Positions 35,087-42,538 of a DNA stretch of 64,000 nt are shown here, piece after piece; within the stretch, counting starts at the first letter, position 1, and each line of letters starts with the position of its first letter. Made by a program: the position numbers and the translations under genes. A model generated the notes under the pieces. The model saw only the letters and a list, made by a program, of their open reading frames with translations. It did not search any database and had not been told where the DNA came from. The DNA is taken from NCBI RefSeq assembly GCF_004664715.2, contig NC_051082.1:11828998-11892997 (forward strand), given 5' to 3'. This DNA is from Peromyscus leucopus. Its lineage: Eukaryota; Chordata; Mammalia; Rodentia; Cricetidae.

Positions 35087-35646
35087 CACATGCATTCACA
35101 TGTGCACTTACACCTAGGTTTGCACAACTCACAACCCTTGTTCCTCCCTCCATTCCAAGATCTGTTCAGTTGGGTCCTTCCTGGAGTGAGCCCAGGTACA
35201 GACAGGCTCTGCATCCTACTTGGCTGGGGCAGAAGCCGGGGAGCAGGGAGGCTGTGCCAGGTGCTGCGCCCCAAGTCCTGCCTCTCGCCTAGGACGAATA
35301 CGAGGACCTGGAGAGCATCCACAAGGAGGAGAAGCTGCAGCTGGAGGAGCTGAAGGAGAGGCACGCGGTGCTGGTGGAGGAGTTCGCCCAGATCCGCGCC
35401 GAGAGTGAGATCAACTCCAAGAAACGCGTGGAGGCGGAGCGGGAGATGGTGCGCATGGTGAAGGCCGCCACGCTCATCCAGGCGGTGTGGAAGGGGTACC
35501 TGGTGCGCTCCATGCTCAGGTCCAAGAGGAAGAAGAAGGGCAAGGGCAAGGGCAAAGACAAGGGGAAGGGCAAGGACAAGGAGAAGGGCAAAGAGGAGAA
35601 GGGCAAAGAGAAGGCTGCCAAGGGCAAGGGCAAAGGCAAGAAGTGA
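28762..35646 (+). CDS. IQCD: IQCD / DRC10, IQ motif-containing protein D (complete, four coding exons)
   Basis: IQCD is the DRC10 subunit of the nexin-dynein regulatory complex, which links outer doublets and controls dynein in motile cilia and sperm flagella. Coding exons are 28,762-29,484, 31,268-31,501, 32,684-32,755 and 35,293-35,646. They join in phase 0 each time and give 460 aa (human 449). The exon holding the ATG begins at 28,669 after a TTTGCAG acceptor. The protein is mostly coiled coil. A single IQ motif lies near residues 401-420 ([12 protein letters not shown]), and the tail after about residue 418 is a Lys/Gly repeat tract. Human-like blocks such as [11 protein letters not shown] and IENWIQKYD fix the identity. 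Oddities are a weak donor (GTGCCC) after exon 3 and an acceptor for exon 4 embedded in a TTTTG microsatellite. Confidence 0.94.
29944..30345 (+). mobile_element. B2/B3 SINE interrupted by a reverse B1, ending in (CA)n
   Basis: GGAGAGAGGGCTCAGGGG and CAGCACCTATATCC belong to one B2/B3 copy. A reverse B1 (29,988-30,142) splits it. (CA)n spans 30,294-30,342. Confidence 0.7.
30415..30560 (+). mobile_element. old B1-like SINE
   Basis: ATGGTAGCATACCTCTGTAATC and GGAGTCAGGGACAGGAGG. Confidence 0.5.
30858..30895 (+). repeat. poly(T) tract, 38 bases
   Basis: An uninterrupted T38 in IQCD intron 2. Confidence 0.95.
31522..31550 (+). repeat. poly(G) tract, 29 bases
   Basis: An uninterrupted G29 that begins 20 bases after the IQCD exon 3 donor. 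It is followed by GGGGGA-type G clusters to 31,642. Confidence 0.93.
31748..31910 (-). mobile_element. B1 SINE
   Basis: GAGACAGGGTTTCTTTATG through GTGTGTACTATCATGCC. Confidence 0.88.
31920..32152 (-). mobile_element. B3 SINE
   Basis: TTTTATGTATATGGGTGTC, GGAGTTACAGAGGGTTGTG, AATTGAACCCGGGTCC and CATCTCTCCAGCC. Confidence 0.92.
32170..32331 (-). mobile_element. B1 SINE with target-site duplication
   Basis: Full reverse B1 flanked by GTATATTTAGCTTTT at 32,155-32,169 and 32,332-32,346. Confidence 0.95.
32365..32605 (-). mobile_element. B4-like SINE with (TG)n
   Basis: CATGCTAGGC-type ID start, TG-rich middle (32,442-32,472) and GGGGATTAAACTCAAGTCC...CACTGAGCC. Confidence 0.5.
32626..32680 (+). 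repeat. (TTG)/(TTTTG)n tract forming the IQCD exon 4 acceptor
   Basis: T8, four TTG units, T10 and five TTTTG units run straight into AAG|AAA at the exon boundary. Confidence 0.9.
32756..33869. other. IQCD intron 4, first part; no gene recognised
   Basis: About 1.1 kb of unique GC-rich sequence; open frames present but no recognisable domain. Confidence 0.4.
33870..34265 (+). mobile_element. unclassified rodent repeat
   Basis: CACTGTGATGAAACACCCGAG and GCGCCACCTAGCTGGGGACC match the same dispersed family as 25,925-26,480. Confidence 0.45.
34404..34605 (+). mobile_element. B4-type (ID+B1) SINE
   Basis: GGAGCTGGCTCAGTCAGTAG and a diverged B1-like 3' half. Confidence 0.55.
34620..34787 (+). 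mobile_element. young B1 SINE with target-site duplication
   Basis: GCCGGGCGGTGGTGGCGCAC start, cricetid-like AGGAAAGGCGCAAAGC. AAAAAATAAGGTCG flanks it (34,606-34,619 and 34,788-34,801). Confidence 0.96.
34804..35003 (+). mobile_element. B1 SINE with (AAAT)n tail
   Basis: GCCGGGCAGTGGTGGCACAT start and AAACCCTGTCTGG end, then about 12 AAAT units. Confidence 0.93.
35045..35082 (+). repeat. (AC)n microsatellite
   Basis: About 19 AC units. Confidence 0.95.
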
Positions 35647-35730
35647 CCGCCGCCTGGCCCCGCCCACGCCCAGCCCCAACCACGCCCCTACCCTGCCCCA
35701 GCCCTTCCATCCCTAGCTTTAATGGGTTAA

Positions 35731-35736
35731 AATAAA
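35731..35736 (+). terminator. IQCD polyadenylation signal AATAAA
   Basis: An AATAAA lies 85 bases after the IQCD stop codon, followed by A-rich and C-rich sequence. It is the nearest canonical signal and gives a very short 3' UTR. Confidence 0.65.
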
Positions 35737-36199
35737 AACAAAACAACCCCCCCCAAAAACAAACAGAACATTTAAACCATACTCAAGGGCTCACCCCTCA
35801 ACAGACATGTCTCTCCCGGGATGAGACTGTTGCTCATGGGCACAGCATCCTGAGGGTGCAAGCTTTGGGCCCCCATCCTCCCACGTCTTCATTGAGAAAT
35901 GAGGCCCTGGTCCAAGCCCAGGAGCGACTGTGGAGGCCACGGAGAGGTCATGAGCAGGTAGCCCTGGCTTGCCCTGGGACTGTCCACTCACCCACGGCTC
36001 CGCTATGAACTGTCAGGAAGGCAGCAGCCACGTTGGTTGGCATTTAGATTGTTTGCACGGATTTAAAAAGCATTAGTTGCTAAAATTTCAGAAATCGAGG
36101 TTTCTATCCCATAGAAACCTAACAGCCCTTTCCGTAAGCATCCCATCACCCTGATATCCCAGCATCCCAGCCTTGTACCTTCCATGGTACAGCAGCAGC

Positions 36200-36310
36200 A
36201 ACTTTGAGACACAGTATTCCTATGTAGCCCAGGCTGGCCTTGAACTTACGGTGATCCTCCTGCCTCTGATTTCTAAATGCTGAAATTACAGGCATAGGCC
36301 ATCTCTTCTG
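36200..36310 (-). mobile_element. old B1 SINE
   Basis: GAGACACAGTATTCCTATGT with diverged body. Confidence 0.6.
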
Positions 36311-36349
36311 GCTGACTCCTTCTTTCGGTTTACAAAACAAAATGGCCAA

Positions 36350-36500
36350 GGGGGTGGGGGGTGCATGCCTTGCCTTTAATTCCACCACTCGGGAGGCTGA
36401 GATAGAAGGATCCCTGAGTTTGAGGCTAGCCTGGTCTACAAAGTGAGTTCTAAGATAGCCAGAGATACCTGGGGAAACCCTGTCTCACAAAAACCAGAAC
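36350..36500 (+). mobile_element. B1 SINE
   Basis: TTTAATTCCACCACTCGGG to GGGGAAACCCTGTCTC. Confidence 0.8.
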
Positions 36501-36514
36501 AACAACAAGAACAA

Positions 36515-36690
36515 AAGGGTTATTTATGTGGGTGTGCCCATGGAGTCCAGAGCTGGGTGCATAATTCATTGGAACTAGAGTTAACAGATGTGTGTGAGCC
36601 ACTTGAAGAGGGTGCAGAGATCTGAACTCAGGGCCTCTGACAGAGCAGTTAAGTTCTCTTAACCCATGAGCCACCCTTCAGTCCCCATTT
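36515..36690 (-). mobile_element. B3-type SINE
   Basis: TTATTTATGTGGGTGTGCCC...AACCCATGAGCCACCC. Confidence 0.65.
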
Positions 36691-36890
36691 GTTTTTTCTT
36701 TTCTTTTTTCTTTTTCTTTCTTTCTTTCTTTTTCTTTTCTTTTCTTTTTTTTTTTTTTTGAGACAGGGTTTCTTTGTGTATTCCTGGCTGTCCTAGAACT
36801 AGCTCTGTAGACCAGGCTGGCCTCAAACTCACAGAGATCTGCCTCCCAAGTGCTGGGATTAAAGGCATGCATGACCACAACCTGGCCACT
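36691..36890 (-). mobile_element. B1 SINE with CT-rich tail
   Basis: TTTC/TTTTC tract (36,691-36,758) and GAGACAGGGTTTCTTTGTG through AAAGGCATGCATGACC. Confidence 0.85.
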
Positions 36891-36902
36891 TTTTTCCTTA
36901 AA

Positions 36903-37090
36903 AGGTGTGTGTGTGTGTGTGTACGTCCATCACATGCATGCCTGATGCCAGCAGAGGTCAGAGAGTGTTGGATCCCTTGGAACTGGAATTGTTCGTGGTT
37001 ATGAGACTTGATGTGGGTGCTGGGAACCAAACCCAGGTCCTCTGGAAGAGCAGTAAGCACTCTTAACTTCTGGATCATCTCTCCAGTGCC
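36903..37090 (-). mobile_element. B2/B3-type SINE
   Basis: (GT)n, GGTCAGAGAGTGTTGGATCC, AACCAAACCCAGGTCC, CATCTCTCCAG. Confidence 0.85.
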
Positions 37091-37689
37091 CCCTCCTCCA
37101 CCCTTTGTGGTTCCCATAAGGCTGTTCCTGTTCCATCACCCCCAACTGCTTTGACACCACAGCCTGGTATTAGCCAGATTCCAGGCCTGGGATCAGCAAC
37201 CTGGTGACATCGCCCTGGGCTCCAGGTGACCTTTAGTGCAGACGGGAGAAGAATGTGTGCTTCTACTTCTAGCCTGTGTCTATCAACACGAAGGGAAGGG
37301 GCATAAAAAACAGGAGGTAGACTAACCCATCCTTTGTGAAAGTTCTAGAAGCTTCCTACATGGCTAAAGTGCAGCGTGTCTGTGCCCAGACCCGGCTGTC
37401 TGACCTCTGCAGGTGATTACACACGTCCCTGGGTCTGGCTACACAGACAATGGTGAGATACCCACTGGGCTCCCCGAAATGCTCAGGGAGAGAGAGGGAC
37501 AAGGAGAGGTTCAAGACCCTATTGCCATCATCCAGGGAAGGATGCAGGACCCGCAGCGAAGCTCTGAGGTCCAGGGCTCCACCCCACTGCAGCACAGGCG
37601 AGTGCAGCGTACCCAGCAGCCCAGGCCTCGGGACGCCTTCCCGCGCTGCCTTTTCCACCTGGGTCATCACCAAGTCCTCTTCTGTTTTG

Positions 37690-37772
37690 TTGAGGGCGGA
37701 GGTTGCTGGGATTGATCCCAGGGCCCCATTCATGTATGTTAGGCAAACACTCCACCACAAGCTACATCCTGC
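37690..37772 (-). mobile_element. ID-type SINE
   Basis: GGGATTGATCCCAGGGCC and TGTTAGGCAAACACTCC are the reverse of an ID head. Confidence 0.6.
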
Positions 37773-38042
37773 CCCCTACCAAGACAATTGCTAGCAAAGG
37801 ACTCTCCCTGTGCCCTGAGCTGGCAAGAACCATCCGCCTACCCATGCATGGCGTCGCAGGACAGAGACAGGACCGGGTTAGATCATTTGAGTTCTATGTC
37901 CTCAGACCTCAGCAGCCCTGTCATTTCTGCCATGCCCTCACATCACTCCTTCTTCTATTTAACTCAACTGTTTAAATCAACCGAGCCCTTTACTTGAGGG
38001 GGAAAAAGTAACACACTGCTGGGCTTTGATGAACTAAATACA

Positions 38043-38048
38043 TTTAAT
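38043..38048 (-). terminator. possible RITA1 polyadenylation signal ATTAAA
   Basis: On the minus strand ATTAAA occurs about 320 bases after the RITA1 stop, with TG-rich sequence downstream. It is a candidate only; a clear minus-strand AATAAA was not found closer to the stop codon. Confidence 0.35.
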
Positions 38049-38364
38049 ATGTGGAATAAATACATGAATATTAAAATAATGTCTCCCCACGTTCCACCCT
38101 TGGGGTCCAGACACAGCCCAGGAAGCTCCCTTAAGGCCCCCAGACCCCTGTAGAAACTGAATCCTGAGCAGGAAGCTGGGTGGGGTTTGGCACCATGCAG
38201 AAAAAGGCTGAGCTTGTGAGGACAAAGGGAAGTATGGCCCATCCTCACCATGGAGCCCCACGGAGGCTTCTCCAGTGCTTGGGCGCCCTGGAGACACTGG
38301 TCCCCAGAGGATCCCACCTGAGCTGAGTCCTTGCTGTGAGTCAAAGGCTTACCTGGTGAGAGCC

Positions 38365-40599
38365 TCATTTCCAAGGAGGCTTTGGCTTGGGGGAGCCGGC
38401 CCCTCGTTGAGGGGCAGCTGGCCCAGAAACACTGCCTGACCGTGCCTTGGGAGTGACCAGGGGACTCTGGACGGTCATCCCTGATGTGGAAGGCCGGGGA
38501 CTCCAAGGTCCATTGGTCTGGGGGACACTGGAAGCTGGATGACCCATGCTGGGGACACTTAGGTGGGTGAGTGAATGGGAACGTCTCCGCCCCAGAGAGC
38601 GGGGAGCATCCAACCCCTCCTGGGATGTCTTCTGGGAGCCTGTCGCCACGCTGGACGCTGTCCTGGAGGGTCCATCTGGGTGAATGGCTCGAAGTGGGGT
38701 CTCCCTGGGGCGAGGTGAGTGGCCGCCCCTAGGGGTGGCTGGTGGTGTCCAGAAAAGGGTCCGGAGCTTAGCAGCATCTCCTATGGCTGTCCGAGACCCC
38801 CCCTTGTTGGTGCCCTGTGGCCGGGAGCCGAACAGCGACTCATCACAGTAGGATGGGGTGTGGCCAATCAACCTAGGAAAGGGAAGGGTGCAGTGACCTG
38901 GGGTGACACACTGAAGCCCTCTCCAACCTCACTGCCCACCAGCTACTGGAAGCAGTCGGAGCCTGTCTGGTACCCTCAGGGGGCCCTGACTTATTCTTCA
39001 ATAGGCTCATAGGTATTAGCCCAAAGGAGCTTGGGGCCTGTCTCCCTCTTCTCCTGGAGACAGACATGTTGGCGAGGGGAACAGTCCTAAGAGGGACCCT
39101 CCCCTGGAGCACCTCATATATGTGCCCCACCATCAAGAGTCCTAACTACAGCCATTCCTTGGTATACGGGGGACCATTCCAGAAGCCCTTGTAAATATCC
39201 GTCCACGTTCAAGTCTTGGGCACCAAATGACAGACACCCTCCTGAATCTACTCAGCTCCAGATGAATGGAGTAATTAAGCCCGTGAAGTGCCACGCAAAC
39301 AAACGGCTGTCACACTGTTGTTCAGGAACAACAAAAAACCCTATAGGAGCTTGGGCCAGCAAGATGGCTCAGTGGGTGTGGGTGCCTGTGGCCAAGGCTG
39401 ACAACCCGAGTTCGATCCTCAGGACCCACATGGTGAAAGGAAAGAACTGACTCCTATAAGTTGTCCTTTGACCTCTACCAGTACACACCCCTCCCATACA
39501 AAAATAACCAAATACAAATGTACTTTTCAAAAAAGTCTATATGAGCTCAGCAGAGGTGCAAATTTTTTTTTTCTTTGCCTGAAGTTTTTTTTTTTTAACC
39601 AAGAATTTCCTTTAAAAATATTTTAAATTGGGGTTGGGGTTTTAGCTCAGTGGTAGAGCGCTTGCCTAGCAAGCGCAAGGCCCTGGGTTCGGTCCTCAGC
39701 TCTGAAAAAAGAAAAATATTTCAAATGTATTATTACTATGTGTGTATGATGTGGATATGTGGGCCTGTGGAGGTCAGAGGACAGATCCATGGAGTCATTC
39801 TGTCCTTCCACCTTTAGAAAGGTTCTGGCAGTCACAGGTCATCAGGCTTTTGAGACAGGAACCTTTTTTTCGAGACAGGGTTTCTCTGTGTAGCTTTCCA
39901 CCTTTCCTGGAGCTCACTTGGTAGCCCAGGCTGGCCTCGAACTCACAAAGATCTGCCTGGCTCTGGCTCCCGAGTGCTGGGATTAAAGGCGTGTGCCACC
40001 ACCGCCCGGCTCGAGACAGGAACCTTTACCCACTGAGGCATCTCTCCAGCCAACACTACCATTTATCAGGACCTTCCTAAGCATTTGGCTGCTGCGCCAC
40101 GGTATTCCCCCCCCTCCCCCCTCATTTAAAGGGAACATTCATTCTATTATCTGAGTAAACTGGGCCTCAGAGACGTCAAGGTGCTTGCCCACGGCCACAC
40201 AGCAGGTGAACAGCAGGCTGTCCCAGGTAGCCTGATGGCTACCGTGATGGTCAGTTTCAACTGTCAACTTGGCAGGACCTGGGATCACCTGGGAGGAGAG
40301 CGGCAGAGAGGGGCGTCTCAGTCAGGCAGGCCCTTGGGCGTGTCTACGGCGGACCTTCCTCTTAGTACCAGTGGTTTATGTGCACGGAAGTCCATGCACC
40401 ACGTGTGTGTGTGCCTGGAGTGTCAGAAGAGGGGGTCGGATGCTCTGGGACTGAAGGGAAGGAAGACCGTGTGCAGAGGAGCAAGCATGCCACGTGACCC
40501 GCTGTCTCCAGACCCCACTGCTGCGACTTCTTATAACAGCGCAATCCAAACCACCCGCCAGACTAAACCCCTTCTGGCCTAAGTTGCTTCTGCCGGGTG

Positions 40600-40654
<55 letters not shown>

Positions 40655-41002
40655 TAAAGAGACCAAGTCAGCCACCCTTAGCATACCCCCACCCCGTTAC
40701 CTGTATTTATTTTTCTTCCTTGGTGTGAGGTTTGGGGTGCTGCTCCTGGAGGGGGTAGACTCACAGTCTCTCTTGACCAGAGAGACCTTGGGTGTTCCTG
40801 GGCCCACTCCTCTGGATCTGCTACAGTTCTGCACCCAGGGTGGGTCAAAGTCTGGTGGAGCGGGCCGGGTTCCGGCAGGGCTGCCAAACAGGGTCTCATC
40901 CACATAGGACGCCCTGGCCTTGACCCGGTAGCCGCCGGGGCCGCGGTGCTGAAGGTGGAGCGCCTGCATTCCACCGTGGGCCAGTTCCACCAGGATCTTC
41001 AC
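38365..41002 (-). CDS. RITA1: RITA1, RBPJ-interacting and tubulin-associated protein 1 (two coding exons; start codon uncertain)
   Basis: RITA1 binds RBPJ, shuttles it out of the nucleus, dampens Notch signalling, and also binds tubulin. Coding exons are 40,701-41,002 and 38,365-38,872, joined through a split Arg codon at residue 101 to give 269 positions, the same as human. Features: a SYxDExLFGS motif at 32-41 and again at 108-117; a basic RKKNK stretch at 95-99 (nuclear localisation); an RBPJ-binding type FWTPPATP block around 141-148; and a Pro/Ser-rich C-terminus ending PKPKPPWK. The codon aligned to the human initiator is GTG (41,002-41,000), not ATG. Translation may start at Met12 (ATG 40,969-40,967, G at -3), or the ATG may be split across an intron with A from an upstream exon. 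The gene is convergent with IQCD and divergent from DDX54. Confidence 0.9.
39358..39525 (+). mobile_element. B3 SINE
   Basis: AGATGGCTCAGTGGGTGTGG, GAGTTCGATCCTCAGGACCC, GTTGTCCTTTGACCTC. Confidence 0.85.
39630..39712 (+). mobile_element. ID SINE (BC1-like)
   Basis: GGGGTTGGGGTTTTAGCTCA with pol III A box (TAGCTCAGTGG) and B box (GGTTCGGTCC), then A-rich tail. Confidence 0.9.
39720..40052 (-). mobile_element. B3-type SINE split by a B1 with target-site duplication
   Basis: The outer reverse copy begins near 39,720 and finishes CATCTCTCCAGCC at 40,052. The reverse B1 (39,867-40,012) is bounded by GAGACAGGAACCTTT at 39,852-39,866 and 40,013-40,027. Confidence 0.9.
40135..40215 (-). mobile_element. 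MIR SINE remnant
   Basis: GGGCCTCAGAGACG and CACACAGCAGGTGAACAG follow the reverse MIR core. Confidence 0.65.
40235..40655 (+). mobile_element. dispersed rodent repeat ending in (TAA)n
   Basis: GTGATGGTCAGTTTCAACTG...AACTTGGCAGGACC matches a family common in rodents (not named with confidence). A TAA tract of about 18 units covers 40,600-40,655. Confidence 0.5.
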
Positions 41003-41234
41003 TTCGGTCGGTGGTCAAGGGTGCCTGCCAGTGGGTGTGGTCTGCCTGCCGGACTCAGCCTACAAGGCTCCCTGTGGAAAGGGTCAGAGTGAGCTATAGC
41101 AGGGCCAGGTAAGTAACAGTGGCAACCTGGAGTCTCAAGTCCAAGGGCAAACGGCCTATTCCTGGTGAGGGAAAGGTCTTTTTCAGAGAGGGACTACCAT
41201 TCAGGTAGCGTCTTGGAAATGAATCACTTTCTTG

Positions 41235-41340
41235 CCCCTCCCCCCACCCGGGGTTTTTCTTGTAGCTCAAGCCGGCCTGGAACTCACTATACTCTATAGC
41301 CAAGAATAACCTTCAACTCTGATTCCTGCTTCTACTCCCC
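41235..41340 (-). mobile_element. old B1 SINE
   Basis: TTTTTCTTGTAGCTC and GGCCTGGAACTCAC in reverse. Confidence 0.5.
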
Positions 41341-41640
41341 ACGAGGAACTAACTGCATGAATGCCTGGCGTCTGAGGCTCATGGGTTCGAACCCCGTGGT
41401 CTGTGCACGATGCAGGCTAAGCAGGCACTTCGTTCTTTTTAGTTGTCAAGACAGGGAAGCACGCCGTCGGCAAATATTTAATGAATAAATAGGTACACAC
41501 TTTCAGCCTACAGTGTATGCTCAACAAATATTTACAGTACGACTACGGACGTACAAGGGGGATGGCACCAACCAGAAAAAACAAACTATGGTGGGAGGCG
41601 GGGAAAGGGGCTCCCAAGCCGCTGTCGCTCCCACGCCTAC

Positions 41641-41960
41641 CTTCGGCAAAGCACTTTGCAAACGTAGTGCGTTCTAGTCTTCGCCCACAGCCCCGTTCTC
41701 TCTCGAAGACTACATCCATTTTTTTTTCCGACCACAACTCAAAGATTCCAAACAGCGGAGTACCATGCACCAGCCAGCTACAAAGCTGAAAGCGCAGGCA
41801 TCACGGGGACTCCTTGCCCGGCGATGTTCCTACTGGGGCCTCTGGCCAGCCAGCAAGCTCCGGCTCCGCCACAAATCCCCGCAGTGGAGCCCCAGCGACA
41901 CGCGCCCACGCTCATCGCGCGCTGGGCAACAGGAGCGCTGGCCCGGCCCTGGACCCCGCC
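41641..41960 (-). other. RITA1: probable RITA1 non-coding first exon region
   Basis: Two minus-strand donors fall in this GC-rich block: GAAG|GTAGGC (exon edge 41,641) and CCCCA|GTAGGA (exon edge 41,834). The second would leave an A as the last exon base, which could complete an ATG with a TG at 41,001. Position next to the DDX54 promoter fits a RITA1 leader exon. Neither donor is proven. Confidence 0.35.
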
Positions 41961-42538
41961 CCCGTGCGGATGGTACGTTCTGCAGGCCACACCCCCCGTT
42001 TCGTTGGTACGTTCCTTAGGCCCCCGCCCCGCCCCGTCTCTCAGGGTCCGGCCCTACACAGTTGGTACATTCCTCAAGTCCTTCCACCCGCTCAGACGGT
42101 ACGTCACTCAGACTCGGCTCCCAGTACAGTTCGTACATCCCTCAGAGCTTGGTATTTGCACAGTTGTTGCGCCCCTTTAGCCTCTATCCCGGTTCAGTTG
42201 GTATATTCGTCAGCTCTCACCCCCACTAGTTGGTATGTCCCTCAGGCCCCGCCTCCTCCCAGTAGCATATCCCCTCAGGCCCCGCCCCATGGGTGAAGCC
42301 ACGTTGACGCTCTGTCCCCCGCGCCGCGGGTTGGTCCCTCAGGCCCCGCCCTTCGCTCTGCTGGTTGGTCCCTCAGGCCCCGCCCTTCGCTCTGCTGGTT
42401 GGTCCCTCAGGCCGCGCCCTAGGGGGGGTGGAGCCTGGATCCCGCCGCTACTCCTGCGTCCCCCCCAGGCTCCGCCCCCCGCGCATTCGGTGCGTCCTGG
42501 AGGCCCCGCCCTCTTCCGGGTCCGAGTGCCCGGCTCGC
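41961..42538. promoter_or_regulatory. bidirectional GC-rich promoter, RITA1 (-) / DDX54 (+), with a degenerate GC-box tandem repeat
   Basis: The spacer between divergent RITA1 and DDX54 is TATA-less, C-rich on the plus strand and CpG-rich. From about 41,965 to 42,420 a degenerate 25-40 base unit recurs roughly ten times. Its core reads GTTGGTACGT or GTTGGTCCCT, followed by TCAGGCCCCGCC. Most copies end in a GC box (Sp/KLF site). The last copies (about 42,328-42,417) are nearly identical. Promoter function is inferred from position and composition. Confidence 0.65.

Noticed and set aside
35035..35679. 214-codon hydrophobic minus-strand frame (Leu/Ala-rich) opposite the IQCD tail
   Set aside because: It is the antisense shadow of the AAG/GGC repeat coding the Lys/Gly tail; it has no homology or signals of its own.
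36659..37117. 152-codon minus-strand frame with Lys-rich end
   Set aside because: Made of B1 and B3 SINE sequence and a CT tract.
41375..41415. GGTTCGAACCCC, a perfect-looking tRNA B box
   Set aside because: No A box, acceptor stem or anticodon arm could be folded around it; probably a SINE remnant or chance.
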